DNA of 64,000 nucleotides from Rhizobium rhizoryzae. Its GTDB lineage: Bacteria; Pseudomonadota; Alphaproteobacteria; Rhizobiales; Rhizobiaceae. The DNA lies in NCBI RefSeq assembly GCF_011046895.1, contig NZ_CP049250.1:496001-560000 (forward strand), given 5' to 3'. The notes beneath the pieces are model-generated. The model worked only from the letters and a program-made list of their open reading frames with translations. It ran no database searches and had not been told where the DNA came from. Shown one piece after another: positions 8,316-17,545 of this stretch (within the stretch, counting starts at the first letter, position 1; every line of letters begins with the position of its first letter). Made by a program: the position numbers and the translations under genes.

Positions 8316-10109
8316 TTAGAACGCTTCGGCGGCCAGTTCCATCAGCGTGTCGCTGCCTGCTTCGATACGAACCTTGCGCAGGGCCGTTTCCGGCATGATC
8401 TTGTCCATGTAGAACCGGGCGGTAACGAGCTTGGCGTTGAGGAAATCCGTGCGCTCATCGCCCGCGGCCAGAAGATCCTGCGCAGACTTGGCCATCTTCG
8501 CCCACATATAGCCCAGCATCACCAGACCGAAGAGGTGCATGTAGTCCGTCGATCCGGCACCCGCGTTATCGGGCTTTGCCATGGCGTTCTGCATGAACCA
8601 CATGGTGGAGGCCTGCAGGTCGTTCAAGCCCTTTTTCAGGGCCTTGGTGTAGGGCGCCATCGCCTCGTTCGAGCGGTTTTCCTCGCAGAAATCGCCGATT
8701 TCCTTGAAGGCTGCCATCACAGCGCGACCACCATTCAGGGCGAGCTTGCGGCCAACCAGATCGAGCGCCTGGATGCCGTTGGCGCCCTCGTAGATCATGG
8801 CGATACGGGCGTCGCGCACATACTGGCTCATGCCCCATTCTTCGATGTAGCCATGGCCGCCATAGACCTGCTGCGCCATCACGGCGTGATCGAAGCCCTT
8901 GTCGGTCAGCACGCCCTTCAGGATCGGCGTGGCAAGACCCAGCAGATCGTCGGCATCCTGACGTTCCTTGGCGTCAGACGAACGATGGGCAATGTCCGAC
9001 TTCAGCGCGGTCCACAGCATGAAGGCGCGGCCGGCCTCGTTGAACGACTTGATCGTCATCAGGGTCCGGCGAATATCCGGATGAACGATAATCGGATCGG
9101 CAGCCTTTTCCGGAGCCTTGGGGCCGGAGAGCGAACGTCCCTGAATGCGGTCCTTGGCGTAGGCGACGGCGTTCTGATAGGCGATTTCGGAAATCGCCAG
9201 CCCCTGAAGGCCAACGCCCAGACGCGCTTCGTTCATCATCACGAACATGGCGTTGAGGCCCTTGTTCTCCGCCCCGATGAGATAGCCGGTCGCCTCGTCA
9301 TAATTCATTACGCAGGTGGCGTTGCCGTGAATACCCATCTTGTGCTCGATGGCACCGCAGACGACCTTGTTGCGCTCTCCGAGCGAGCCATCTTCCTTGA
9401 CGATGTACTTCGGCACAATGAACAGCGAAATACCCTTGGTGCCAGCAGGTGCGCCTTCGATACGGGCGAGAACCAGATGGACGATATTGTCCGTCATGTC
9501 GTGTTCGCCAGCGGAGATGAAAATCTTCTGGCCGGATATCTTGTAGGTGCCATCGCCATTTGGCACGGCCTTGGTGCGCAGCAGGCCGAGATCGGTGCCG
9601 CAATGGGGTTCGGTGAGGTTCATGGTACCGGACCATTTGCCCTCCACCATCTTCGGCAGATAGGTCTGCTTCTGCTCGTCATTGCCGTGAACGAGGATTG
9701 CGGCAATCGCGCCTTGCGTCAGGCCCGGATACATCATGAGCGACATGTTGGCAGCGGAGGTATATTCGCCAACCGCCGCATGCAGCGTATAGGGCAATCC
9801 CTGCCCGCCGAACTCTTCCGGCACGGCCAGACCGATCCAGCCGCCTTCGCAATAGGCGTCATAGGCCTGCTTGAAGCCCTTCGGGGTCTTTACCGTGCCA
9901 TCGTCGGCACGCACACAACCTTCCTGGTCGCCAGAATAGTTGACCGGAAACAGCACTTCCTCGGAAAGCTTGGCTGCTTCACTCGCAATCGCGTCGATCA
10001 TTTCCGGGGTCGCATCGGCAAAACCCGGTAGATTGTTGTAGCGCTCGATGCCGAGCACGTCATTCAGGATAAACAGTGTATCGGCGACAGGGGCCTTGAA
10101 GACAGGCAT
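8316..10109 (-). CDS. Acyl-CoA dehydrogenase, 600-residue type (DmdC-like)
   Basis: This 597-residue FAD-dependent acyl-CoA dehydrogenase introduces the trans-2 double bond in beta-oxidation. It has an N-terminal helical domain, a central domain with the FAD-contact segment TGAIAAILV/MNLTEPHCGTDLG, a C-terminal helical domain, and an extra C-terminal segment found in the long family. The active-site glutamate is expected in MIYEGANGIQALDLVGRKL. The N-terminus and length resemble the 3-methylmercaptopropionyl-CoA dehydrogenase DmdC subgroup, but many proteins of this subgroup act on fatty acyl-CoAs. Its genomic partners here (thiolase and FadB-like) favour fatty acid oxidation. It is the first gene of a three-gene operon, with a palindromic operator 57 bases upstream. 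Confidence 0.9.
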   Translation of the reverse strand: MPVFKAPVADTLFILNDVLGIERYNNLPGFADATPEMIDAIASEAAKLSEEVLFPVNYSGDQEGCVRADDGTVKTPKGFKQAYDAYCEGGWIGLAVPEEFGGQGLPYTLHAAVGEYTSAANMSLMMYPGLTQGAIAAILVHGNDEQKQTYLPKMVEGKWSGTMNLTEPHCGTDLGLLRTKAVPNGDGTYKISGQKIFISAGEHDMTDNIVHLVLARIEGAPAGTKGISLFIVPKYIVKEDGSLGERNKVVCGAIEHKMGIHGNATCVMNYDEATGYLIGAENKGLNAMFVMMNEARLGVGLQGLAISEIAYQNAVAYAKDRIQGRSLSGPKAPEKAADPIIVHPDIRRTLMTIKSFNEAGRAFMLWTALKSDIAHRSSDAKERQDADDLLGLATPILKGVLTDKGFDHAVMAQQVYGGHGYIEEWGMSQYVRDARIAMIYEGANGIQALDLVGRKLALNGGRAVMAAFKEIGDFCEENRSNEAMAPYTKALKKGLNDLQASTMWFMQNAMAKPDNAGAGSTDYMHLFGLVMLGYMWAKMAKSAQDLLAAGDERTDFLNAKLVTARFYMDKIMPETALRKVRIEAGSDTLMELAAEAF

Positions 10110-10165
10110 TCGCGAACTCCTCCAGATCAGCGGCCGGACTTGACCGGCATTTGTGCTCCTAAAAT

Positions 10166-10189
10166 ATTGACGTGCGCGTAAACGTCAAT
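10166..10189. promoter_or_regulatory. Palindromic operator upstream of the beta-oxidation operon
   Basis: ATTGACGT and ACGTCAAT form a perfect eight-base inverted repeat separated by eight bases. Within it, TTGACG-N4-CGTAAA (10167-10182) differs at one base from TTGACG-N4-CGTCAA in front of the acyl-CoA ligase gene at 60177. The form resembles sites of MerR-family LiuR-type regulators of acyl-CoA catabolism; no such regulator gene lies in this window. Confidence 0.7.
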
Positions 10190-10445
10190 CCAGCAATGTG
10201 TCTCGGCGCGATAAAATCTTCGACAGAGGTTTGCCCTGGATCGACGGCTCCTTGCGGTTGCGCAGCCTCCCGCGCTGCCTCCAACGCATATTGCCTGATT
10301 CGCGACAGACGAGCGCTGTCGATCATCACGTGCAAAGGTGAAGGACCGATGAGTGAATGTATTATATCAGGCACATATTCCGCTCGCCATTTCAGAGCAC
10401 TGTTCCTGCCAAATCACAAACTTGCCAGCCTCATACGCCTGCCTG

Positions 10446-10461
10446 TTAACACAGTATTAAC
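10446..10461 (+). promoter_or_regulatory. CtrA-type box upstream of podJ
   Basis: TTAA-N7-TTAAC matches the full CtrA recognition sequence exactly. It lies 211 bases before the podJ start. GANTC methylation sites at 10297-10301 and 10479-10483 lie in the same 562-base intergenic stretch (10110-10671). Apart from these sites and the operator at 10166, I see no gene in that stretch. Confidence 0.65.
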
Positions 10462-10671
10462 TACGTTTCGCGAAAGGTGAATCCTGACCGAAGATCCAGC
10501 GCTTCGGTCTGCGGCGCAATGCAGTTTCGCGCGCGGGCAAGCCCTGAACAAGGTTCGGCGGCTAAAGCCCTAGAATGCGCGCGAAGTCTATCGTCAGCCG
10601 ACCAGGATGCTGGACGTGAGGATCAGCAGACCTGACGGAACGTTGCGCAGCGGAAAGCGAGCGAGCTAGAC

Positions 10672-13600
10672 ATGAACGGATCACGCCTGAATCAAAATCC
10701 GCGCGGGGAACGCTCTCTCGATGCGTTGAACAAGACCATCGACAATCTGGAAGCGCGCATTGAAGGCTTGCTCAAGGCGTCCGGCCGCGAGCCGCGGATC
10801 GACAAGGATCTCCTGAACGAAATTCGTCAGCGCCAGCGTTCCCTTGGCAATGAGCGTCCCAACGAGCGCGGCGAGCGCACGCGTGATCAGCGAGGCGATC
10901 AGCCTGCGCACGAACAGCCTCGCCAGCGACAGGATGAGCGCGATCAGCAACGCAGGCAGGAGACTGCTCGCAGTGAGGAAAGCCTCCGGCAGGAACAAAG
11001 AGCTCCGGCACACCGGGCAGCCCACGCATCGCTGCAAGAAAACCGCAACGTCTATTTGCCTGCGTCGGACCGACCGGCGCCCCGCCCGTCCATGCAGGCT
11101 CAGCGTCAGCCGGAAGCACCGGCAATGCGCAGCCCCGCAAGACATCTAGACGAGCGAGCGAGCGAGCGCGACTACAGAGAACCGCAGGCCTACCGCGAAG
11201 CCCCCTCCGAGCAGCGGCACCGCGAGCCGCGGCGGACCGAGGAACGTCGTTCTGAGGCTCACCACCCGGAAGAGCACCGTCGTCATCGTACGGCGGCTGC
11301 ACCGGAGTATAGCGTGGGCGATCTTGTCGGTGCGCTGCAAATGCTGCGTCAGGATTTGAAGCAGGACATCTCCGAGGGAATTTCCCGCGAGATGGAGCAT
11401 GTGCGCCATGAAATCCACGCGATCCGCGATCTCTCCGCCGATCGGCGCCTTCCCGATGAACTGCGGAGCGAACTGGCCCGTCTGGCCCAGATCGTAGAGG
11501 ACATGCATCATCAGGCGCCGGAAGGTTCACAGCGCCTTCAAGGCGAACTCTATGAGCTTCGCGCTATGATGGATGGGCTGGCGCGCGAGGAAAGCGTCCA
11601 CCGCATGGAAGTCCGCTGGAACGAGCTTGAGGATCGTATCCAGGACATCGACACGCAAGGTATCCAGAAAGAGCTCATCGCGCTCGCTTACCGCATCGAC
11701 GGCATCAAGGCCGAACTCGGCACGATGTCGGACAGCCCTGCCCTGCGCGCACTGGAAGACAAAGTGCTGATGCTGGCAGCCGTGATCGAGGATCTCGGCA
11801 CACGCTCGCCGCTGCCGGACACGGTCTATGATCATTTTTCGCAGGTCGACCAGCGTCTGGACGAAATCAGCCGGGCCGTTGCCAGCAACAGTCGGGTGCG
11901 CGATAGCGCTGAAGAACAGGCTGCCTTCCGTCGTCTTGAAGAGCGAATGAGCTACCTGACGGAAAAATTTGAAAGCCTTTCGCAGGTTCAGGAAACCCAG
12001 CGGATCGAGGAAAAGCTGGAGGAAGTGGTTGCCAGCCTCGGCCGTAACAACCAGACCGAATTGACCGGCTACCTGGCCGATCTTTCCCGCCGCATCGATG
12101 CAATGCACGAGCAGCCAGCGGATCAGCTGGTGGCGCGCCTCGACGATCTCGCCGCCCGCATAGACCATCTGCACCGCGCCCAATCCGGTAACCGGAGCCT
12201 GCTGAATGACGGCAGCTCCATTGATCGGCTGGAGCAGCGTCTGGACGAAATCGCGGAGCGTCTAAGCGAGACTGCGCGCAGTCCCGCTGGAGACATGCGG
12301 GGTCTTTCCCATCTTGAAAAGCAGATCGCCGATCTGACCAGCATGATGCAGAGGGCTCCGCGTGAGCAGGCCGGCTTGCCTGCCGATCTCGATCAGCGCA
12401 TGGCCTCCATCGAGAATTATCTGGCGACCAGCGACGAATACATTCTCGAGGCTGCCCGCCAGGCTGCAGAAACAGTGGTGGAAGCCTATCGCAAAACGCC
12501 CGCGGGAACGACGGCGGGAGGCACTGGGTCAGACCCGGCGCAGTTCCTGGGGCTGGCAGAGGATCTGCGGCATCTGGAACAACTTGCTCGCGCCTCGGAT
12601 GAACGCACGCAAACCACGTTCGACAGCCTGCATCGCACGCTGGTTCAGATCGCGGGCCGTCTGGACAAGATGGAGGACCACTTCTCTTCGCGCGCGGCGT
12701 CCTCCTACTCGTCGCCAGGGGCTTTCGAACCGCAGTCCGCTATCCGTGCGCCAATGGCTGCGCCATCCCCGGTGGAACCAGAGCCCAGAGTTCTTGCGCG
12801 CAATACGGAAGAACTGATGCGCGAAACCGCGCCGGTTTATCATGAGCCCGAGACTGACGACCTCTTGGAGCCGGTGGAAACAGACGGCAAAGCGAAAGGC
12901 AAGTCCGGCTTTCTCTCCAGTCTTTCCAAGCGCCTGAAGCCTGCTTCCAAGACTGAAAGCAAGCGTTCTGCCCAGCCGGAACGCACCTTCGTTGAACCCG
13001 CGCCCTCCATCGATCCGGTCGATGTCGTACCTCAGGAACATGAGAACGATCTTCTCGAGCCGGGCTCCGGCAAGCCGGACGTCCGCAAGATCCTTGAGCG
13101 GGTGCGCGCAAGCCAGGCTGTCAACACAGCGTCATCCGGCGGCGACAATGAGCGAATTGACTATATCGCTGCTGCGCGGCGCGCGGCAAAGGCCGCGGCG
13201 CAGGAAACCGATCCTGCCAAGGCGGGTCAATCGAGAGCGAAGCCGGCCCAGACAGCACGCAGCAAATCCGCGGTTCCGACGTCCGCCGCGAGTGGCGGCT
13301 TGCGCAGCACCTTCACCCGTCATCGCCGTCCGATTCTTATGGCTATCGGTGCGGTTCTGCTCGTCTTGATGACCGTACCGTTGATCAATACCCTCACCCG
13401 CGGGGACAAGGTCATTACGCCACCTCCACCTGTCACAAAGACAACCCCATCGGCACAGATGAGCCTGCCACCTGCCACCAGCAGCACAGTCGCTTCGTCC
13501 GAGAGTGGAGCGAGCGCGGGCAACGTAGTCGACGGCACGGCGCTCCAGCAAAATGCGCAAAAGCCTCTCCCTCCGGTGACGGAACCAGCCCCGGCACTTG

Positions 13601-14571
13601 CACAGGCGGCGCCGACCACACCCGTCGAGGCAGTTCCGGCCTCGCCGATGACGCAGACTGCATCCCCTGCGAAATCAACAGCCTTGATCGAAGTGCCGAC
13701 CGTCATTGCGCAGAAATCTCTGGCCGACGCAGCGGCAGCTGGCGATCCTCAGGCTCTGTTCGAGATCGCTGCCCGCTACACCGAGGGCCGCAACGGCGTC
13801 CCGCAGGACCCGAAGGAAGCGGCGCGCTGGTACCAGATGGCGGCCGAACGTGGCTTTGCGCCTGCAGAATATCGTCTTGGCAGTCTTTACGAAAAAGGCA
13901 CCGGCGTCGAGCGCGATCTGGCGAAGGCGATGAGCCTGTATCAGAAGGCCGCGAACGCCGGAAATGCAAGCTCAATGCATAATCTCGCCGTTCTCTATGC
14001 GTCGGGCGCAACGGGAACCGCTGACTACAAGGCAGCCGTCAACTGGTTCACGAAGGCCGCCGATCTCGGTATCGCGGACAGCCAGTTCAACCTCGCCATT
14101 CTTTTTGCGCGCGGCAACGGCACGTCCCAGAACCTGGAGGAAAGCTACAAGTGGTTTGCGGTAGCGGCCAAAGCTGGAGACAAGGATGCTGCGGACAAGC
14201 GCGAAGAAGTCGGTCGGGCACTGAAGCCGGATCAGCTTGCAAAGGCCAAAGCCGCTGCCGATAGCTGGACGGTCAAGCCTCTCGACCAGCGCGCTAATAG
14301 CGTGAACATCCCCACCGAATGGTCCGGCGGCGCGCAGACTTCGACCGGCTCCATCGATATGGGCAAGGCTATCCGCAACATTCAGGCTATCTTGAACAAG
14401 AATGGCTATGATGCGGGACAGCCGGATGGCCTTATGGGCAAGAAGACGATTGCCGCCATCAAGTCGTTCCAGAAGAGCAACGGCATGTCTGACGACGGCA
14501 ATATTACCGAGGAACTTGTTCGAAAGCTGCTGGAACAGCATCAGGCAAAGGTCAGCGGATCGACCGGTTAA
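10672..14571 (+). CDS. podJ: PodJ-like polar organelle development scaffold
   Basis: The 1299-residue protein has the PodJ layout. A very long N-terminal cytoplasmic region is rich in Arg, Glu and Gln, with heptad-type coiled coils from about residue 215 to 640 and a proline-rich linker to about 880. One transmembrane helix follows at about residues 886-906. A Pro/Thr/Ala-rich periplasmic linker leads to Sel1-like repeats at about 1015-1180 (for example GDPQALFEIAARYTEG). A C-terminal peptidoglycan-binding domain lies at about 1226-1290. In Agrobacterium, PodJ localises to the growth pole and is needed for the switch from polar growth to division. Length and order match the rhizobial form, longer than the Caulobacter one. 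The upstream CtrA box and GANTC sites fit cell-cycle control. Confidence 0.9.
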   Translation: MNGSRLNQNPRGERSLDALNKTIDNLEARIEGLLKASGREPRIDKDLLNEIRQRQRSLGNERPNERGERTRDQRGDQPAHEQPRQRQDERDQQRRQETARSEESLRQEQRAPAHRAAHASLQENRNVYLPASDRPAPRPSMQAQRQPEAPAMRSPARHLDERASERDYREPQAYREAPSEQRHREPRRTEERRSEAHHPEEHRRHRTAAAPEYSVGDLVGALQMLRQDLKQDISEGISREMEHVRHEIHAIRDLSADRRLPDELRSELARLAQIVEDMHHQAPEGSQRLQGELYELRAMMDGLAREESVHRMEVRWNELEDRIQDIDTQGIQKELIALAYRIDGIKAELGTMSDSPALRALEDKVLMLAAVIEDLGTRSPLPDTVYDHFSQVDQRLDEISRAVASNSRVRDSAEEQAAFRRLEERMSYLTEKFESLSQVQETQRIEEKLEEVVASLGRNNQTELTGYLADLSRRIDAMHEQPADQLVARLDDLAARIDHLHRAQSGNRSLLNDGSSIDRLEQRLDEIAERLSETARSPAGDMRGLSHLEKQIADLTSMMQRAPREQAGLPADLDQRMASIENYLATSDEYILEAARQAAETVVEAYRKTPAGTTAGGTGSDPAQFLGLAEDLRHLEQLARASDERTQTTFDSLHRTLVQIAGRLDKMEDHFSSRAASSYSSPGAFEPQSAIRAPMAAPSPVEPEPRVLARNTEELMRETAPVYHEPETDDLLEPVETDGKAKGKSGFLSSLSKRLKPASKTESKRSAQPERTFVEPAPSIDPVDVVPQEHENDLLEPGSGKPDVRKILERVRASQAVNTASSGGDNERIDYIAAARRAAKAAAQETDPAKAGQSRAKPAQTARSKSAVPTSAASGGLRSTFTRHRRPILMAIGAVLLVLMTVPLINTLTRGDKVITPPPPVTKTTPSAQMSLPPATSSTVASSESGASAGNVVDGTALQQNAQKPLPPVTEPAPALAQAAPTTPVEAVPASPMTQTASPAKSTALIEVPTVIAQKSLADAAAAGDPQALFEIAARYTEGRNGVPQDPKEAARWYQMAAERGFAPAEYRLGSLYEKGTGVERDLAKAMSLYQKAANAGNASSMHNLAVLYASGATGTADYKAAVNWFTKAADLGIADSQFNLAILFARGNGTSQNLEESYKWFAVAAKAGDKDAADKREEVGRALKPDQLAKAKAAADSWTVKPLDQRANSVNIPTEWSGGAQTSTGSIDMGKAIRNIQAILNKNGYDAGQPDGLMGKKTIAAIKSFQKSNGMSDDGNITEELVRKLLEQHQAKVSGSTG
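11151..11168 (+). repeat. Tetranucleotide repeat inside podJ
   Basis: CGAG is repeated 4.5 times in frame with coding sequence near codon 160. Slippage by one unit would shift the frame. Confidence 0.6.
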
Positions 14572-14650
14572 GGACAAATCGACAAATCTCAGTTTTTTGA
14601 GTTGTTTGATTTGACTTGCCACCCGGCAGGACGCATGACGAACAAGGCTA

Positions 14651-14806
14651 GCGGCGCCCAGATCGCGCCGCAGGCCACTTGGACTTTTCGCTACGCCGCA
14701 GCGGGCGCTCCACTTTCTGTGTGTGAAGCATAATCTTGTCGATCTTCGTTCACTCCGGTCGGATTATGCTTTAACGCGAAGCCGCCCGCGACGGCGGAGC
14801 TTTTTT
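14651..14806 (+). promoter_or_regulatory. Structured leader ending in a terminator-like hairpin before the TauE gene
   Basis: This intergenic segment contains three potential stems. GCGGCGC (14651-14657) pairs with GCGCCGC (14665-14671). AAGCATAATC (14726-14735) pairs with GATTATGCTT (14762-14771). CCGCC (14782-14786) pairs with GGCGG (14793-14797) and is followed by six T residues at 14801. The last lies only 20 bases before the TauE start codon. It may be an attenuator or riboswitch-like leader, the end of a small RNA, or partly a dispersed palindromic repeat of the AGCATAATC kind. Confidence 0.45.
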
Positions 14807-14825
14807 CGTTTTCAGGGGCGTTCCA

Positions 14826-15752
14826 GTGACAGTCTACCTGCCAATCGCAGAGCTTTCGGTGAATATCTTCATCATACTCGGCATGGGCGCAGCTGTGGGC
14901 TTTCTGTCCGGCATGTTCGGTGTCGGCGGCGGTTTCCTGATCACCCCGCTTCTGATCTTCTACAATATCCCTCCGGTCGTCGCTGTCGCTACCGGCGCAA
15001 ACCAGGTCGTCGCCTCGTCGATCTCCGGTGCAATCAGCCATTTCCGGCGTGGAACGCTGGATGTGAAGCTCGGCAGCGTGCTCTTGATCGGCGGTCTGGC
15101 AGGTGCGACCGTCGGCGTCTGGATCTTTTCATGGCTCAGGCGACTCGGCCAGTTGGACCTCATCATCTCGCTTCTCTATGTCGTCTTTCTCGGGACCATC
15201 GGCAGCCTGATGCTGATGGAAAGCCTTCGAGCCATGCGTCGGGCGGCCAAGAACCAGCCGGTAACCTTGAAGCGACCCGGCCAGCACAACTGGGTGCACC
15301 GATTGCCGCTGAAAATGCGGTTTAAGAAATCCAAGCTCTACCTTTCTGCGATCCCGGTCATTGGCCTGGGGTTCGGCATTGGCATCCTGACATCCGTGAT
15401 GGGTGTGGGCGGCGGCTTCATCATGGTTCCGGCCATGATCTATCTGCTGCGCATTCCAACCAATGTGGTCGTTGGAACATCACTGTTTCAGATCATCTTC
15501 GTGACCGCCTACACGACCATCGTGCAGGCTGCGACGAACTATTCCGTCGATATCGTGCTGGCGACCATTCTGATGGTGGCAGGCGTCATCGGTGCACAAT
15601 ATGGTGTTCGCGTGGGCCAGAAGCTGCGTGGCGAGCAATTGCGCGCCCTCCTTGCCCTTCTCGTTCTGGCGGTTGGCGTGCGCCTCGCAATCGATCTCAT
15701 CATAACCCCAGCCGATCTCTATTCGCTGCAGATAGGCGGAGGCCGCGGATGA
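14826..15752 (+). CDS. TauE/SafE-family sulfite or organosulfonate exporter
   Basis: The 308-residue inner-membrane protein has about eight transmembrane segments. It carries the duplicated glycine-rich motif of the TauE/SafE family, GMFGVGGGFLITPLL near residue 37 and VMGVGGGFIMVPAM near residue 195. The family exports or imports small sulfur-containing anions such as sulfite or sulfoacetate; the substrate here is not determined. The start is a GTG with AGGGG upstream. It overlaps the next gene by four bases (ATGA), so the two are translationally coupled. A terminator-like leader lies immediately upstream. Confidence 0.87.
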   Translation: MTVYLPIAELSVNIFIILGMGAAVGFLSGMFGVGGGFLITPLLIFYNIPPVVAVATGANQVVASSISGAISHFRRGTLDVKLGSVLLIGGLAGATVGVWIFSWLRRLGQLDLIISLLYVVFLGTIGSLMLMESLRAMRRAAKNQPVTLKRPGQHNWVHRLPLKMRFKKSKLYLSAIPVIGLGFGIGILTSVMGVGGGFIMVPAMIYLLRIPTNVVVGTSLFQIIFVTAYTTIVQAATNYSVDIVLATILMVAGVIGAQYGVRVGQKLRGEQLRALLALLVLAVGVRLAIDLIITPADLYSLQIGGGRG

Positions 15753-16567
15753 GACAGTTCCTCCTTCCGCTCGTCCGACACCTGTTGATGGCTGGCCTGC
15801 TGGCTCTGCCATTCACAACAGCAAAAGCCCAGGGATTGCCGGGAGCGCTGCCTCCGGTGAAAGAAGGATTGGAAATCGGCACATCCACAACGGAAATCGC
15901 GATCACGTCCGATTTTCGCGGTGCAGATCTCACAGTCTTCGGCGCCCTGACCAATGCCGACGAACTGTTCCTAGCCATCGGGCAGTATGACGTGGTGGTA
16001 ACGCTTGAGGGACCGCGGGACTATGCCACCGTTCGGCGCAAGGAGCGCGTCTTCGGCATCTGGATGAACACGCAATCGATGACCTTCGAGCAGACGCCCG
16101 AATCTTACTCGATCGCCAGTACAAAGCCGCTGGCCGACATTCAGCCTGTCGCACAACTCAACCGGCTTGGTCTCGGTATCAGCCATCTGACGCTTTCACC
16201 AACCGGCTATCTCGGGAATGCGGCGCAGCTGACGGATTTTCGTGAAGCCTATCGACGCCTGAAAGTTGGCGGGGGGCTCTACCAGAACGATACGACCGGT
16301 GTTCGCTTCGTCAGCTCCAGTCTTTTCCGTGCTTCGCTCCGGCTACCTGCCAATGTACCGGACGGCGTCCATCTGGTGCATGCATATCTGTTCAAGAGCG
16401 GCGTGCTGATCGCGCAGAAGGATCTTCCCCTTCGCGTGGTCAAGACTGGTCTCGAACAGGCCATTACCGATGCGGCGCATGAGAAGCCGCTGGCCTATGG
16501 CCTGTTCTGTGTCATGGTCGCGGTCGTTACAGGCTGGGGGGCCAGCCTGTTGTTCCGCAAGGACTGA
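15749..16567 (+). CDS. TIGR02186-family membrane-anchored periplasmic protein
   Basis: This 272-residue protein has a signal peptide (about residues 1-28), a periplasmic beta-rich domain beginning EIGTSTTEIAITSDFRGADL, and one C-terminal transmembrane helix ending in a short basic tail (ASLLFRKD). This is the layout of the alphaproteobacterial TIGR02186 (Alph_Pro_TM) family. Members are typically encoded beside a TauE/SafE exporter, as here, where the start overlaps the exporter stop. It is probably an accessory subunit of the exporter, but no biochemical role is established to my knowledge. Confidence 0.82.
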   Translation: MRQFLLPLVRHLLMAGLLALPFTTAKAQGLPGALPPVKEGLEIGTSTTEIAITSDFRGADLTVFGALTNADELFLAIGQYDVVVTLEGPRDYATVRRKERVFGIWMNTQSMTFEQTPESYSIASTKPLADIQPVAQLNRLGLGISHLTLSPTGYLGNAAQLTDFREAYRRLKVGGGLYQNDTTGVRFVSSSLFRASLRLPANVPDGVHLVHAYLFKSGVLIAQKDLPLRVVKTGLEQAITDAAHEKPLAYGLFCVMVAVVTGWGASLLFRKD

Positions 16568-16576
16568 CGGCAAGCA

Positions 16577-17365
16577 TTACATGGCAGGCATGAAGGTGAT
16601 GTCGCGGATCATGCCTTTGGTCCCGGTGACTTCTGCCGTCTTCATCGCCTTGCCGGTTTCAAGATCGACTGTGTGCAGCACATTGTCTGCGACCAGCCAG
16701 GCCGTGTTCTTTCCTTCTGCAGAGGTGTGAACATCGAAGGCATAGCTTGCCGCCTTCTTTTCGGCGCCCAGCTTGCCGACGGCCTTCAGCGTTCCATCAT
16801 TCGGCTTCGTCTGCTGGATCAGCCCGCCAATGGTGGCATCGATGTTGTACATGGCCGTTTTTTCGGGCTTGCCGAATGAATTCGTATAGGCAGCACCGAC
16901 AATGTTCGGCTTTTCGCCCTTGTGCATATCGCCCTCTTCGAAGGCAAGGCTGCCATCCACGGTCACAGCGCCGGTATCCGGATGGACGCGATGATTTGTC
17001 GTACCGGTCATATAGCGCAGACGATCGGCGGCGGGATTGAAGTCCACGACAACTGGCGTCTCGCCCATCATCAGCGGCTTGTCCATCTTGGCAACTTCGG
17101 TTGCCTTGCCGGTGGCCGGGTCAATGGTGACGATGACGTTCTCGGAGGTAACGCCAACCAGCATCTTGTTCGACGGGCGAAGATCGATGCCCGCAAGCTT
17201 CGTCACGCCCTGAACTTCCACCGTCTTGGAAACAGCGGGCTTCTCCGTATCGAACATGACCAGCGTTTTGTCTCCGACAAGGCCAACAGCCTGCGCCGCG
17301 AGAGATGGTGCAGCCGACGCACCGAGAAGTGCAGTCGCTGCCATCAGTGTCTTGAACATCGTCAT
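16577..17365 (-). CDS. DUF4394 secreted protein
   Basis: The 262-residue protein has a signal peptide (cleavage near PSLAAQA, residues 20-25). Its repeating beta-strand pattern, with DLRPSNKMLVGVTSENVIVTID and DFNPAADRLRYM, is typical of DUF4394, which is predicted to adopt a propeller-like fold. I set the start at the ATG at 17365, preceded by GGGAG; a longer in-frame start would destroy the signal peptide. The gene is divergent from an ECF sigma factor gene, and the shared spacer carries a duplicated GCATCCAAA element. It is therefore a likely target of that sigma factor. The function of the protein is unknown. Confidence 0.85.
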   Translation of the reverse strand: MTMFKTLMAATALLGASAAPSLAAQAVGLVGDKTLVMFDTEKPAVSKTVEVQGVTKLAGIDLRPSNKMLVGVTSENVIVTIDPATGKATEVAKMDKPLMMGETPVVVDFNPAADRLRYMTGTTNHRVHPDTGAVTVDGSLAFEEGDMHKGEKPNIVGAAYTNSFGKPEKTAMYNIDATIGGLIQQTKPNDGTLKAVGKLGAEKKAASYAFDVHTSAEGKNTAWLVADNVLHTVDLETGKAMKTAEVTGTKGMIRDITFMPAM

Positions 17366-17441
17366 CTCGTTCTCCCATTCAACGGTTGGGGAAGACGCTT
17401 CACTTTGCGCTTCCTGACCATGAGACACGGGAGGTGAGCGC

Positions 17442-17495
17442 TTTGGATGCAGAGCCAAAAAATATTTTTCAAATTTTTGTCCTCTCGCATCCAAA
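17442..17495. promoter_or_regulatory. Divergent promoter spacer with mirrored GCATCCAAA elements
   Basis: TTTGGATGC (17442-17450) and GCATCCAAA (17487-17495) form a nine-base inverted repeat, flanked by AGAG and CTCT. Each copy points outward, one toward DUF4394 and one toward the sigma gene. GCATCC resembles the CCATCC -35 element of SigK/RskA-type ECF systems, so these are candidate -35 elements for both genes. Confidence 0.55.
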
Positions 17496-17545
17496 TCTTC
17501 AGCAGAACCATATTAGGATACAAAGAGATTAGGAGTACGAACACC

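Noticed and set aside
8247-10031. Open frame of 594 codons opposite the acyl-CoA dehydrogenase gene
   Set aside because: Same shadow effect; no ribosome site or recognisable domain.
10159-10374. 71-codon minus-strand frame upstream of the acyl-CoA dehydrogenase gene
   Set aside because: No ribosome site, no family similarity I can see, and it runs through the palindromic operator. It is not the MerR regulator sometimes found next to such operons.
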